Below, piece after piece: positions 28,871 to 36,267 of a DNA stretch of 64,000 nucleotides. This DNA comes from Streptomyces olivochromogenes (GTDB lineage Bacteria; Actinomycetota; Actinomycetes; Streptomycetales; Streptomycetaceae). The stretch spans positions 1,829-65,828 of the forward strand of contig NZ_KQ948457.1 of assembly GCF_001514115.1 (NCBI RefSeq), given 5' to 3'. Position numbers and translations under genes: made by a program. The stretch's first letter is position 1; each line of letters begins with the position of its first letter. The notes under the pieces were generated by a model that worked only from the letters and a program-made list of their open reading frames with translations, ran no database searches and was not told the origin of the DNA.

Positions 28871-28895
28871 CAGGCTTAAGGCAACCTTAAGCCTG
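28871..28895. repeat. 25-bp A/T-containing palindrome between the crotonase and RsbW-like genes
   Basis: Arms 28871-28881 (CAGGCTTAAGG) and 28885-28895 are perfectly complementary around a 3-nt centre. It lies 58 nt after the crotonase stop and about 110 nt before the next gene. It may be a terminator or a dyad operator; its A/T-rich core is unusual for this DNA. Confidence 0.7.
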
Positions 28896-29005
28896 CCTTG
28901 TCGGGGGCGGCTGGCGATTGCCGCCAACTGGGGCATTCTGGCAGGTCAGTTGGGCCCCGACGAGCCCCGAACTGCCTGGGGCATATGCCGATAGGATGTT
29001 GTGGA

Positions 29006-29581
29006 ATGGGCGGTTCCGGGGGGCGTATTCCTCCGGAACGGCCCCGAAGCGGGCTCTGTGCGGCCATGATGGGGGGCATGGCGGGGCTGGAGGGTATGGA
29101 ACAGCCGCGGCGGCACGGGAGTGCGACCGCGGCGCGCTGGTCGCCTGCGGTCGAGGACGAGCGGGCGCTCAAGGCGCTCGAGTTGTTCGGCAATCCGACG
29201 GAGGGCGAGGTCCCGTTGCCGTCCCGCCCCGAGTCCGCCGCCACCGCGCGACGCCTCACCCAGGTCATCGTCCTGCGGCACTGGGGGCTCTCCCCGAAGA
29301 TGACCGAGGACGCCGTGTTACTGGTGTCCGAACTCGTCGGCAATGCCGTACGGCACACGGGCGCCCGCGTCTTCGGACTTCGGATGCGGCGCCGCCGGGG
29401 CTGGATCCGCGTCGAGGTCCGTGACCCCTCCCGCGGTCTTCCCTGTCTGATGCCGGTCCAGGAGATGGACCTGAGCGGCCGCGGTCTCTTTCTCGTCGAC
29501 AAGCTCTCCGACCGCTGGGGAGTCGACCTCCTGCCCCGCGGCAAGACCACCTGGTTCGAGATGCGTGTCGCCGACCGCTGA
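29006..29581 (+). CDS. RsbW-like ATP-binding regulatory protein (HATPase_c_2) with a TTA codon
   Basis: A protein of about 191 residues whose C-terminal 120 residues form a GHKL ATPase of the anti-sigma-factor kinase type: SELVGNAVRHTGA (N-box), VEVRDPSRG (G1) and GRGLFLVDKLSDRWGV (G2). Streptomyces genomes hold dozens of such RsbW-like proteins; most have no known partner. The start is uncertain: 29006 is used because of a TAGGAT-like -10 just upstream, but 29066 or 29078 are possible. A leucine codon at 29318-29320 is TTA, so translation should depend on the bldA tRNA, which suggests developmental control. No sigma or anti-anti-sigma gene is adjacent. Confidence 0.8.
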   Translation: MGGSGGRIPPERPRSGLCAAMMGGMAGLEGMEQPRRHGSATAARWSPAVEDERALKALELFGNPTEGEVPLPSRPESAATARRLTQVIVLRHWGLSPKMTEDAVLLVSELVGNAVRHTGARVFGLRMRRRRGWIRVEVRDPSRGLPCLMPVQEMDLSGRGLFLVDKLSDRWGVDLLPRGKTTWFEMRVADR

Positions 29582-29664
29582 CCGCTCGCCCCCGGGGCCC
29601 GCACCGCGACCCGCACCGTCACTAATCGGACCAATCGCACGTTTTCTTACCATTGCACCCTTAA

Positions 29665-30573
29665 ATGGTGCGGGTGATCACGTCCGCTCGTCCCCCTCAG
29701 CCGTCCCCCGACGCAGGCTCCGACGGCTGCCCCGACGGAAGCTCCGACGGAAGCGTCGCGCGTGCGGCGCCGGATCCTCGTACGGTTCCGGATCGGCGTG
29801 CGGCGCTGCGGTCGGGTGTCGCGCTCGCCGCCGGGACACTCGCCGCGGGGTGTTCCACGACCGGCGTCGTCGCCCACCCGGTCGCCGTGTCCCGCACGGC
29901 CCTCTCTCCCTCCCCCTCCGCGAACCTCTCCGCCAAGCCCGCCGCCGCGCCCGCGCCCCGCCGCTTCCCGCGGCAGCCCGCCGAGATCACCCACGGCCCC
30001 CGCGACCGCCCCCGGGTCGCCCTCACCTTCCACGGCCAGGGCGACCCGGCCGTCGCCAAGGCACTGCTCGGCGAGGCGGAGAAAGCCGGCGCCCGCGTCA
30101 CCGTGCTCGCGGTGGGCAGCTGGCTCGACGAGCACCCCGACATCGCCCGCCGCATCCTCGACGGCGGCCACGACCTCGGCAACCACACCCTGCGCCATCT
30201 CGCCATCAACGCGATGTCCGAGGCGGACGCGGAGGCCGAGATCCGCGGCTGCGCGGACCGGCTGCGGCGGCTGACCGGGTCCATCGGCACCTGGTTCAGG
30301 CCCTCCCGCACCCCGACCGCCTCCGCCCTCGTGGCGGGCGTGGCCCGCCGTGTGGGCTACCCGCACGTCCTCTCCTACGACGTCGACTCGCTCGACTACA
30401 CCTCGCCGGGCGCCCCCGCCGTCACCCGCCAGGTCATCGGCGGGGTCCGCGACGGATCGGTGGTGAGCCTGCACTTCGGGTACGCGGACACGGTCGCCGC
30501 GCTCCCCGCCGTCCTGGAAGAACTCGGCCGCCGCGGTCTGCGCGCGGTCACCACCACGGAGCTGCTGAGCTGA
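29665..30573 (+). CDS. NodB-like polysaccharide deacetylase lipoprotein with degenerate catalytic motif
   Basis: A 302-residue protein. A long polar N-terminus leads to RRAALRSGVALAAGTLAAGC, which resembles a Tat signal (RRxxL) joined to a lipobox with Cys63. The NodB fold follows. The zinc-binding HxxxH motif is present (GNHTLRH), but motif 1, normally TFDDG, reads TFHGQGD, so the catalytic base and metal-binding Asp pair is lost. Motif 3 is FRPSRTP instead of RPPYG. The protein may be non-catalytic, bind glycans, or have altered chemistry. Its stop overlaps the next lipoprotein start by one base (TGATG), so the two are co-translated. Fold assignment is firm; enzymatic activity is doubtful. 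Confidence 0.82.
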   Translation: MVRVITSARPPQPSPDAGSDGCPDGSSDGSVARAAPDPRTVPDRRAALRSGVALAAGTLAAGCSTTGVVAHPVAVSRTALSPSPSANLSAKPAAAPAPRRFPRQPAEITHGPRDRPRVALTFHGQGDPAVAKALLGEAEKAGARVTVLAVGSWLDEHPDIARRILDGGHDLGNHTLRHLAINAMSEADAEAEIRGCADRLRRLTGSIGTWFRPSRTPTASALVAGVARRVGYPHVLSYDVDSLDYTSPGAPAVTRQVIGGVRDGSVVSLHFGYADTVAALPAVLEELGRRGLRAVTTTELLS

Positions 30574-31763
30574 TGCACCGCAACCGCAACCTCACGAAGC
30601 GCGCCCTGCTCGCGGGCGCGGTACTCGCCGCGCTCGCCGTACTTCCGGGCTGCGACGGCGAGTCCAAGAACACCGCGCACGAGGCCGTCGGCACCCAGGC
30701 CGCCGTCAAACCGGCCCAGCCGAAGCAGGCCGACGGCCTGCCCGGCATGCCGCCCGTGCTCGACCCGAGGGACGTCTACGCCGCCGACCGGCCGAACAAG
30801 CTCTCGCCGGTCGTCAAGGACTTCCCGTCCCGCGTGTACGTCCCCAACACCAACTCCAACACGGTCTCCGTGATCGACCCGAAGACGTACACGGTCATCG
30901 AGACGATCCGGGTCGGCGCCCAGCCCCAGCACGTCGTCCCCTCCTGGGACATGAAGACGCTCTGGGTCAACAACGACCGGGGCAACACCCTCACCCCCAT
31001 CGACCCGAGGACCGGCAAGGCGGGCAAGACCGTCGACGTGCACGACCCGTACAACCTGTACTTCACGCCCGACGGCAAGTACGCGATCGTCATGGCCTCC
31101 CTCGACCGCGAGCTGGTCTTCCGCGACGCGCACACCATGCAGCGCGTGCGGACCGAGCCCGTCAGCTGTTACGGCGTCAACCACGCCGACTTCTCCCCCG
31201 ACGGCCGCTATTTCATCGTGTCCTGCGAGTTCAGCGGCGAGCTGCTGAAGGTCGACACCGCGCGGATGAAGGTGATCGCCCAGGAGAAGCTGCCCTTCCG
31301 CGGCGCCATGCCGCAGGACGTCAAGATCTCTCCCGACGGCAAGCGGTTCTACATCGCCGACATGGTGGCCAACGGCGTGTGGGTCCTCGACGGGGACAAG
31401 TTCACGAAGCCGACCTTCCTCCCGACCGGCAAGGGCTGCCACGGGCTTTACGTCAGCCGTGACTCGCGCGAGATGTACATCTCCAACCGGGGTGAGGGCA
31501 CCATCTCCGTCTTCGACTTCGCCCAGAACGGTCTGACCAAGAAGTGGCGCCTGCCGCACGGCGGCAGCCCCGACATGGGCGGCGTCTCCGCCGACGGCAA
31601 GGTCCTGTGGCTGTCGGGCCGCTACAACTCCGAGGTGTACGCCATCGACACCCGCACCGGCGTCCAGCTGGCCCGCATCCCGGTCGGCAGCGGCCCGCAC
31701 GGCCTGGCCGTCTACCCGCAGCCGGGCCGCTACTCGCTCGGCCACACCGGCATCTTCCGCTGA
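30573..31763 (+). CDS. YncE/YVTN-type beta-propeller lipoprotein
   Basis: A 396-residue exported lipoprotein (lipobox VLPGC, Cys near 27). After a linker it consists of seven-bladed-propeller repeats with motifs such as VYVPNTNSNTVSVIDPKTY, FTPDGKYAIV, FSPDGRYFIV, ISPDGKRFYIAD and GSGPHGLAVYP. Such propellers bind ligands or partners; some act in redox or metal handling. It is coupled to the degenerate NodB lipoprotein by a one-base overlap, and both are probably on the outer membrane face. The shared operon suggests a common role at the cell surface. No catalytic residues can be assigned. Confidence 0.85.
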   Translation: MHRNRNLTKRALLAGAVLAALAVLPGCDGESKNTAHEAVGTQAAVKPAQPKQADGLPGMPPVLDPRDVYAADRPNKLSPVVKDFPSRVYVPNTNSNTVSVIDPKTYTVIETIRVGAQPQHVVPSWDMKTLWVNNDRGNTLTPIDPRTGKAGKTVDVHDPYNLYFTPDGKYAIVMASLDRELVFRDAHTMQRVRTEPVSCYGVNHADFSPDGRYFIVSCEFSGELLKVDTARMKVIAQEKLPFRGAMPQDVKISPDGKRFYIADMVANGVWVLDGDKFTKPTFLPTGKGCHGLYVSRDSREMYISNRGEGTISVFDFAQNGLTKKWRLPHGGSPDMGGVSADGKVLWLSGRYNSEVYAIDTRTGVQLARIPVGSGPHGLAVYPQPGRYSLGHTGIFR

Positions 31764-31853
31764 TCCGCGCCCGGCCGACCCGAAGGCGGTGACACGCCGC
31801 CGTACGGGTGAAGATCCCCGGCCCGCCGCCGCAGAACCGAGATCGTGCTCCCC

Positions 31854-32462
31854 ATGATCACAACTCGCCTGCGGCGGCGGGCCGCCGCCGCCGTCGTCTC
31901 CCTCTCGGCGGTCTTCGCGACCTCCGCCGCGACTCTCCCCGCGACCCCGGCCGCCCCGCTCGCCAAGTCCGTCGCGCCCACCTGCCCCCAGTTCGACGAC
32001 CCGGTCAAGGCCGCCGCCGACCACCGCGTGCAGGTCGACCGCATCACCCCCGAGCCGGTCTGGCGCAAGACCTGCGGCACGCTGTACCGCAGCGACAGCC
32101 GGGGCCCCGCCACCGTCTTCGAGCAGGGCTTCTACCCCAAGGACGTCATCAACGGGCAGTACGACATCGAGCAGTACGTCCTGGTCAACCAGCCCTCGCC
32201 GTACGTGTCGACGACGTACGACCACGACCTGTACAAGACCTGGTACAAGTCGGGCTTCAACTACTACATCGACGCGCCCGGCGGTGTCGACGTCAACAAG
32301 ACCATCGGTGACACCCACAAGTGGGCCGACCAGGTCGAGGTGGCCTTCCCCGGCGGTATCGCGCGCCAGTACGTCATCGGTGTCTGCCCGGTCGACAAGA
32401 AGACCAAGACCGAGATCATGAGCGACTGCGAGAGCAACCCGTACTACGAGCCCTGGCACTGA
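31854..32462 (+). CDS. Secreted pierisin-family ADP-ribosyltransferase (ScARP-like)
   Basis: A 202-residue protein with a signal peptide (AAAVVSLSAVFATSAAT) and a mono-ADP-ribosyltransferase domain. The R-S-E signature is visible: Arg79 in LYRSDSRGP, STT at 119-121 and QVE at 160-162 (KWADQVEVAFPGG). Four cysteines (TCPQ, KTCG, GVCP, SDCE) could form disulfides. It matches ScARP (SCO5461) of S. coelicolor, a pierisin-type enzyme that modifies guanine in nucleosides and nucleotides (from memory of the family). The ATG at 31854 gives the proper signal peptide. Its stop is 3 nt from the convergent GNAT gene. No immunity gene is recognisable next to it; the biological target is unknown. Confidence 0.92.
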   Translation: MITTRLRRRAAAAVVSLSAVFATSAATLPATPAAPLAKSVAPTCPQFDDPVKAAADHRVQVDRITPEPVWRKTCGTLYRSDSRGPATVFEQGFYPKDVINGQYDIEQYVLVNQPSPYVSTTYDHDLYKTWYKSGFNYYIDAPGGVDVNKTIGDTHKWADQVEVAFPGGIARQYVIGVCPVDKKTKTEIMSDCESNPYYEPWH

Positions 32463-32465
32463 CGC

Positions 32466-33098
32466 CTATCCGGCGATGAACAGCGCCTCCGAGCCCACGG
32501 GACGGTAACCGGCCGCCTGGAACGCCCGCATGCTGCGGGCGTTCCCGGGCGCGACCTGGGCCCACAGCGGCTCCGGGGCGAGCTGCCGGGCCGCCGTCAC
32601 CAGGGCCCGGCCCAGCCCTCGGTGCCGTACTCCTTCGTCCACCTCGACGGAGACCTCGAGCCGCCCCGCGATCCCTCGCCCCAGCACCAGCACACCGCCC
32701 TCCGTCGTCCACGCGCGCACGTCGTCGCGGCGCCTACGGGCGTACACGATCCGCGGATGCTCGCCGTCCGTGACCTCCTTCAGCGGGAGCGCCGGCTCGC
32801 CCGGCAGGGGAGAGCCCACGAGCATCGCGTCGATCGTCTCGGACGTACGCCCCGTCCGCTCCAGGAAAGCAGCCAGGAAACGGGCGTTCATCGGCGCCGC
32901 GAGGGCGTCGTACGGCACGGCGGCCAGCGTGTCGTACACCCACCGCGGATCCTCGTCGGTGAAGACCACCGCGTGCGCGGTGAAGGCGAGCACGCCCGCG
33001 TCCCGGTCGGACGCCTGCGGCACGACGGTCGTACGGCCGTCGGACGGAGGGAAGACGCCCCGGGCCGCCGCGTCGAGAATGTCCCGAAGAGTCTCCAC
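32466..33098 (-). CDS. GNAT-family N-acetyltransferase
   Basis: A protein of about 210 residues. The C-terminal half has the acetyl-CoA binding region VDEGVRHRGLGRALVTAARQL (R/QxxGxG/A type) followed by VAPGNARSMRAFQAAGYRPVG, typical of GNAT enzymes. The N-terminal 110 residues are less conserved. The GTG at 33098 is preferred because AAGGAG lies 7 nt before it; the GTG one codon upstream is possible. The gene is divergent from the MerR gene with 49 nt between the starts, so the regulator may control it. Acceptor substrate unknown. Confidence 0.82.
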   Translation of the reverse strand: METLRDILDAAARGVFPPSDGRTTVVPQASDRDAGVLAFTAHAVVFTDEDPRWVYDTLAAVPYDALAAPMNARFLAAFLERTGRTSETIDAMLVGSPLPGEPALPLKEVTDGEHPRIVYARRRRDDVRAWTTEGGVLVLGRGIAGRLEVSVEVDEGVRHRGLGRALVTAARQLAPEPLWAQVAPGNARSMRAFQAAGYRPVGSEALFIAG

Positions 33099-33109
33099 CA
33101 CCGTGCTCC

Positions 33110-33140
33110 TTGAGTCTCCACCCACTGGAAGGCCCAGACT
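33110..33140 (+). promoter_or_regulatory. Candidate MerR-type promoter with 19-bp spacer and leaderless start
   Basis: TTGAGT (33110-33115) and CAGACT (33135-33140) are separated by 19 bp, the long spacer typical of MerR-activated promoters. The spacer contains the small dyad TCCA-n5-TGGA. The expected transcription start falls at about 33147-33148, exactly at the ATG, and no ribosome-binding site precedes it. Inference from pattern only. Confidence 0.45.
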
Positions 33141-33147
33141 CGCAGAC

Positions 33148-34062
33148 ATGATCGACGACGGCACCGGACTTCTCACCATCGGCGAGCTGGCCCGGGCCAC
33201 CGGACTGACCGTGCGCACCATCCGCTACTGGTCGGACGAGGGCGCCCTGCCCCCGGTGGCCCGCTCCTCGGGCGGCTACCGGCTGTACGACGCCGCGTCC
33301 GTGGCCCGTCTCGAACTGATCCGCACCCTGCGCGAACTGGGGCTCGGTCTGGACGACGTACGCAAGGTGCTGGCCGGCGAGACGACGGTCGCGGAGGTGG
33401 CCGCCGCCCATGTGACGGCGCTGGACGCGCAGATCAGCTCGCTGAAGGTGACGAGGGCGGTGCTGTCGTCCGTGGCGCGACGCGGTTCGACCGCGGAGGA
33501 GATGACGCTCATGAACAAGCTGGCGCGGCTGTCGGCCGCCGAACGGAAACGGATCATGGAGGAGTTCGTGGAGGAGCTGTTCCACGGGCTCGACTCCGTG
33601 GATCCGGCCATCCAGGAGCGGATGCGCTCCACCGCGGTGGACCTGCCCGAGGAGCCGACCCCCGAGCAGGTGGACGCCTGGGTGGAGCTGGCGGAGATGG
33701 TCCAGGATCCGGAGTTCCGGGCGCAGATGCGCGAGGTGGTCGAGTTCAACGCGGCCGACCAGGACCGCGCCGCGGCCGCCGGGCGATCCTTGTGGTTCCC
33801 CATGCGCATGCTCCGGTTGGCGACCGAGGCCCGCGCCCGGGGAATCGCCCCCGAGTCGCCGGAGGCGGCGGCGCTTCTGCGGGAGGTGCTGGGGGACGGC
33901 GACCCGGCCGCCGTACTCGCACGCATGGAGTCGGCGTCCAACGACCGGCTCGCCCGGTACCGGGAGTTGCTGTCCACGGTGAAGGGCGCGGGGACCCCGT
34001 CCGCGCACCGTGCGGAGTTCGGCTGGGTGGTCGCCGCACTGAGGGCCGGCGCGGACCGTTAA
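33148..34062 (+). CDS. MerR-family transcriptional regulator
   Basis: A 304-residue regulator. The N-terminal winged helix shows LTIGELARATGLTVRTIRYWSDEGALPPVARSSGGYRLYD, the standard MerR DNA-binding start, followed by a coiled-coil dimerisation helix. The C-terminal 200 residues are helical (LSAAERKRIMEEFVEELF) and lack the cysteines of metal-sensing members, so a small-molecule or protein signal is more likely. The start is fixed by the domain and by a MerR-like promoter that would give a leaderless transcript. Likely autoregulated and possibly controlling the divergent GNAT gene. Confidence 0.9.
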   Translation: MIDDGTGLLTIGELARATGLTVRTIRYWSDEGALPPVARSSGGYRLYDAASVARLELIRTLRELGLGLDDVRKVLAGETTVAEVAAAHVTALDAQISSLKVTRAVLSSVARRGSTAEEMTLMNKLARLSAAERKRIMEEFVEELFHGLDSVDPAIQERMRSTAVDLPEEPTPEQVDAWVELAEMVQDPEFRAQMREVVEFNAADQDRAAAAGRSLWFPMRMLRLATEARARGIAPESPEAAALLREVLGDGDPAAVLARMESASNDRLARYRELLSTVKGAGTPSAHRAEFGWVVAALRAGADR

Positions 34063-34110
34063 TCTGACCTCCGTCAATACAGCGGTAATGCACTACGAAG
34101 GGGCGGATCG

Positions 34111-34323
34111 GTGGCGGACATCGAGGAAGCACGCAAGCAGTTCGAGCGGATCGATACGGACGGTGACGGTTTCATCACCGCGGCCGAGTTCAAGAGCGCC
34201 CTCGCCCAGGGCGGCGACTGGAACGTCACCGAGTCGGTGGCGGAGGCCATCATCGCCACCCGCGACCTCAACGGGGACAAGGTCCTCTCGTTCGACGAGT
34301 TCTGGACCCACCTGAACAAGTGA
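34111..34323 (+). CDS. Small EF-hand calcium-binding protein
   Basis: A 70-residue cytosolic protein with two EF-hand loops. The first, DTDGDGFITAAE, matches the 12-residue consensus fully. The second, DLNGDKVLSFDE, is good except for Lys in place of the conserved Gly at loop position 6. Calmodulin-like proteins of this size (the Cab group) are known in Streptomyces and linked to calcium effects on aerial growth. The GTG start (VADIEEARKQF) stands 48 nt after the MerR gene, and a strong terminator follows the stop. Partners are unknown. Confidence 0.92.
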   Translation: MADIEEARKQFERIDTDGDGFITAAEFKSALAQGGDWNVTESVAEAIIATRDLNGDKVLSFDEFWTHLNK

Positions 34324-34353
34324 CCCGGCCCCTGAACAGGTGACCCGGACACA

Positions 34354-34385
34354 GGGGCGCCCGCCGACCATCCGGCGGGCGCCCC
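34354..34385 (+). terminator. Hairpin terminator after the EF-hand gene
   Basis: Perfect 13-bp arms (34354-34366 and 34373-34385) with a 6-nt loop, followed by TTCGT, 31 nt after the EF-hand stop codon. Confidence 0.75.
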
Positions 34386-34391
34386 TTCGTC

Positions 34392-34625
34392 ATGCCGTGC
34401 GCGCGGTGCGCGGCCGTGGTCGCCTCTGCCCGCAACCCCGTACTCACCGACCTCTTCGGGGAGTTCGTGCCCGCGCTGCGGGAGGGCCTGATCGAGATGC
34501 TGGACCTGGTGGCCGTCGCGGACGGGGACGCGGACACGGCGGGGACGGTGTTCCGAGGAGAGCTGGAGGAGACGCCGGCCCTGTTGCGGCGGCCCGTCAC
34601 CCGAACGCCTTACGTCCCGGAATAG
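34392..34625 (+). pseudogene. Small unrecognised reading frame, perhaps a regulator remnant
   Basis: A 77-codon frame directly after a terminator hairpin, without a visible ribosome-binding site. The segment NPVLTDLFGEFVPALREGLIEMLDLVA loosely resembles the ligand-binding half of a TetR regulator, and a CxxC lies at the start (PCARCAA). It may be the 3' remnant of a decayed gene, or not coding. Low confidence. Confidence 0.3.
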
Positions 34626-34694
34626 GTGCGTGGGTACCACGGTTGACGATCACCGTCAGTCCAGTGGCGTCAACCCCGGAAGGGCCTGTCCATC

Positions 34695-35357
34695 ATGAAG
34701 ATCGGCATCATCGGAGCGGGCAACATCGGCGGCAACCTCACCCGACGGCTCACCGCCCTCGGACACGACGTCTCGGTCGCGAACTCCCGCGGTCCGGGGA
34801 CCCTCAGCGCACTCGCCGAGGAAACCGGGGCGACCCCCGTCAAGGTCGAGGACGCGGCGCGCGACGCCGAGGTCGTCGTCGTCACGGTTCCCCTGAAGGC
34901 CGTCCCGAACCTGCCGCACGGGCTTGTGGACCAGGCCGCCGAGGGCGTCGCCGTCATCGACACCGGCAACTACTACCCCCAGCAGCGCGACGGCAGGATC
35001 GCCGCGATCGAGGACGAGGGCCTGACCGAGAGCGGCTGGACGGCCCGGCAGATCGGCCACACCGTAGTCAAGGCGTTCAACGGCACGTACGCCCAGGACA
35101 TCCTGGACCGGCACCGTCCGGCCGGCGCCCCCGACCGACTGGCGCTGCCGGTGGCCGGTGACGACGAGGCCGCCAAGCGGGTCGTACGTGAGCTCATCGA
35201 CGAACTCGGCTTCGACACGGTCGACACGGGCGGCCTCGACGACTCCTGGCGCCAGCAGCCCGGCACCCCGGTCTACGGCCTCCAGAAGGGCGTGGACGAG
35301 GTGACCAAGGCGCTGGCGGAGGCGCCCCGGGAGCGCTCCGCGGACTTCCGCGCGTAA
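34695..35357 (+). CDS. NADPH-dependent F420 reductase-like NAD(P)-binding protein
   Basis: A 220-residue protein of the F420-dependent NADP oxidoreductase / short IlvC-like family. The Rossmann motif is at the N-terminus (MKIGIIGAGNIGGNLTRRL), followed by SVANSRGP, VVVVTVPLKAV and the conserved KAFNG (VVKAFNGTYAQDIL). Many actinobacterial members with the KAFN motif are of unproven substrate; some reduce F420 or flavins with NADPH. The gene stands alone, and the stop is 2 nt from the convergent MOSC gene. The ATG at 34695 begins the nucleotide-binding strand directly. Confidence 0.85.
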   Translation: MKIGIIGAGNIGGNLTRRLTALGHDVSVANSRGPGTLSALAEETGATPVKVEDAARDAEVVVVTVPLKAVPNLPHGLVDQAAEGVAVIDTGNYYPQQRDGRIAAIEDEGLTESGWTARQIGHTVVKAFNGTYAQDILDRHRPAGAPDRLALPVAGDDEAAKRVVRELIDELGFDTVDTGGLDDSWRQQPGTPVYGLQKGVDEVTKALAEAPRERSADFRA

Positions 35358-35359
35358 CG

Positions 35360-35797
35360 TCAGACGCTCCGCAGCGCAAGGTGCGGCCCGACCGGCAACT
35401 CGACCTCGACGGGGTCCCCGGGCCGCACCACACCGCCTGCCCGTACGACGCTCATGACCCCGGACTCGTGGACGACGCCGCCGCCGTCCTGGTCCCTCCT
35501 TACGACCTGCTTGAGCAGCCCCTTCTGGAAGTCGTCGATCTGCGCGCAGGGATTGCGCGGACCGGTGATCTCCACGACGGCCTCGTCCCCGAGACGCAGC
35601 AGCGTGCCCACCGGCAGCCCCAGCAGATCGACACCCCGGGTGCTGACGTTCTCCCCGAGCTCCCCGGGAGCGACGGTGAAGCCGCTCTCACACAGCTCGT
35701 CGAACAGCTCCTCATGTATGAGGTGCACCTGCCGCAGGTTCACCTGCGACGGGTCCTTCGCCCTCCGGAACCGGTGCTTCACGGTGGGAGAACTCAT
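35360..35797 (-). CDS. MOSC-domain protein, apparently short at the N-terminus
   Basis: A 145-residue protein with the core of a MOSC domain: NLRQVHLIHEELFDEL, GELGENVSTRGVDLLGLPVGTLLRLG and the ITGPRNPCAQID segment with the conserved Cys. MOSC proteins usually have a GDxHxG strand about 20 residues before the RQVxLI motif; only about 22 residues precede it here and that motif is absent. The start overlaps the 3' end of the upstream gene by 86 nt in another frame. It may be a truncated but functional metal-sulfur carrier or detoxifying protein, or a decaying one. Confidence 0.75.
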   Translation of the reverse strand: MSSPTVKHRFRRAKDPSQVNLRQVHLIHEELFDELCESGFTVAPGELGENVSTRGVDLLGLPVGTLLRLGDEAVVEITGPRNPCAQIDDFQKGLLKQVVRRDQDGGGVVHESGVMSVVRAGGVVRPGDPVEVELPVGPHLALRSV

Positions 35798-36137
35798 GGG
35801 TCAGCCGGATCTCTCCGACGATGTGGGCGTTGAACTCGTCGAGTTCCTCGGCCGGCACCCACAACTCCAGGATGGTCCGCCCGCCGACCTGCTGGACGGG
35901 GTACCGGCTCAGGAACTCCGACTCGACCTCGAAGCGCGTGACGAAACCGGCACCGTCGTGCTTCACGTTCCAGTCCCGCGCGATCCTGATCGCGTAGTCC
36001 TCGTTGAGCACCGGATAGAAGATCGGCTGCTCGGGCAGCCGGGGCGGCCAGGCGTGCCACCCCGACTGCCGGACCAGGTCCAGCTCCTTGGGACCGGTGG
36101 GGCGCCACAGGGTCGTGGTCGCCGGCTGGCTGGACAT
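35712..36137 (-). CDS. ADP-ribosylation/crystallin J1-like small protein
   Basis: A 141-residue protein beginning MSSQPATTTLWRPTGPKEL, with PPRLPEQPIFYPVLNEDYA, IARDWNV and LELWVPAEELDEFNAHIVGEI. These segments define a common actinobacterial family annotated as ADP-ribosylation/crystallin J1-like, without proven function. The last 28 codons run in a different frame through the start of the MOSC gene and look unlike the family's usual C-terminus. This suggests that a deletion joined the two genes. GAAAG precedes the ATG at 36137. Function unknown. Confidence 0.72.
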   Translation of the reverse strand: MSSQPATTTLWRPTGPKELDLVRQSGWHAWPPRLPEQPIFYPVLNEDYAIRIARDWNVKHDGAGFVTRFEVESEFLSRYPVQQVGGRTILELWVPAEELDEFNAHIVGEIRLTHEFSHREAPVPEGEGPVAGEPAAGAPHT

Positions 36138-36267
36138 GCGCACCGCTTTCGACGGGGGAGGTACGGGGGAGCCCGGACGATACCGGCGTCATGAGCCCGG
36201 CGGCCACGAGGTTTCCGTCCGTTCCACAGGGGGCGGCGGCCGGCCCGCCAGCCCCTGTCCGCCTCCG

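Noticed and set aside
28871..28895. Iron box for a DmdR/IdeR-type repressor
   Set aside because: The core shares only part of the TTAGGTTAGSCTAACCTAA consensus, and neither neighbour is an iron gene.
34392..34625. Confident gene call for the 77-codon frame
   Set aside because: No ribosome-binding site and only a vague TetR-like similarity; kept as a possible remnant with low confidence.
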